64,000 nucleotides of DNA from Lachnospiraceae bacterium (GTDB lineage: Bacteria > Bacillota > Clostridia > Lachnospirales > Lachnospiraceae). The position numbers and the translations under genes are program-made. Below the pieces are notes generated by a model, which was given only the letters and a program-made list of their open reading frames with translations, was not told the DNA's origin and ran no database searches. The stretch lies in contig CABJAV010000005.1 in assembly GCA_902363675.1 (NCBI GenBank), positions 62,001 through 126,000 on the forward strand, in the 5' to 3' direction. Shown here piece by piece: positions 63,897 to 64,000 of the stretch. How positions within the stretch are numbered: the first letter of the stretch is position 1; each line of letters begins with the position of its first letter.

Positions 63897-64000
63897 TTTA
63901 AGACTCCTTTCGCATGTTAATTGTATATGATAAACTTTGTTACCATTTGACATACCGATAGTATTTTTGCATATTTTTTTTCATAAGTCTAGTACTTATT

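Overview
The window is a low-GC chromosomal segment of an anaerobic Firmicute, most likely a gut Lachnospiraceae (Clostridia). The basis is the gene families seen: a Re-type citrate synthase, a tiny Gly/Cys-rich protein of the kind annotated in Lachnospiraceae, T-box leaders on pheST and leuS, a GGGtGRT protein beside an IscU-like scaffold, a CD1871A-type CxxC peptide and AGGAGG-type ribosome sites. No complete rRNA or tRNA gene is present. All family names come from reading the sequence; no search was run.

Bases 1-35,100 are mostly core metabolism. A glutamate-precursor arm (icd, a GntR/FCD regulator, Re-citrate synthase) has a perfect 20-bp operator-like palindrome. After small orphan genes and an InlB-repeat surface protein come an EF-G-like GTPase, an ABC-F ATPase, tyrA, aroA, a PilZ protein, the pheS-pheT-queA operon with its T-box, a SpoIID-like protein and a structured RNA that is probably 6S RNA. 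Next are a CheY/CheX-like pair with an unusual repeat module, an amino-acid ABC transporter whose binding protein is circularly permuted, thrC, a protein with two AP2-like domains around a decayed HNH core, leuCD with a divergent LysR regulator, leuS with its T-box, and ilvN-ilvC.

Bases about 35,200-50,100 are an accessory, decaying region. A 12.3-kb block (37,051-49,313) lies between two nearly identical 293-bp pieces of an IS110-family transposase relic in direct orientation. It holds orphan families (one DUF6033-like), an ECF sigma/anti-sigma pair, a truncated MerR regulator, the 3' half of a tRNA-Arg gene, an aldo/keto reductase gene split by a complete ISL3-type element with an 8-bp target duplication, a LysR gene with an early amber codon, a membrane spermidine-synthase-like protein in a GC-richer stretch, and debris of mobilization and orphan genes. 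A Nudix remnant and a barstar-like gene lie just outside.

Bases 50,200-56,900 are a galactoside-use locus: two AraC regulators, a GPH-family symporter, a split GH2 beta-galactosidase (lacL/lacM) and the internally deleted remnant of another one. A 15-bp motif recurs about 85-115 bp upstream of the symporter, the remnant and lacL. Bases 56,900-60,820 hold a two-component system divergent from a redox module (CxxC peptide, membrane 4Fe-4S protein, TlpA-like lipoprotein). The end has a 5'-truncated lipoprotein gene, an intergenic stretch, and the GGGtGRT/scaffold gene pair.

The points most worth a second look are the circularly permuted binding protein, the exact 29-residue four-fold repeat fused to a CheX-like domain next to CheY, the AP2/decayed-HNH protein, the EF-G-like GTPase with an altered guanine-specificity motif, and the IS110-bounded 12.3-kb block.
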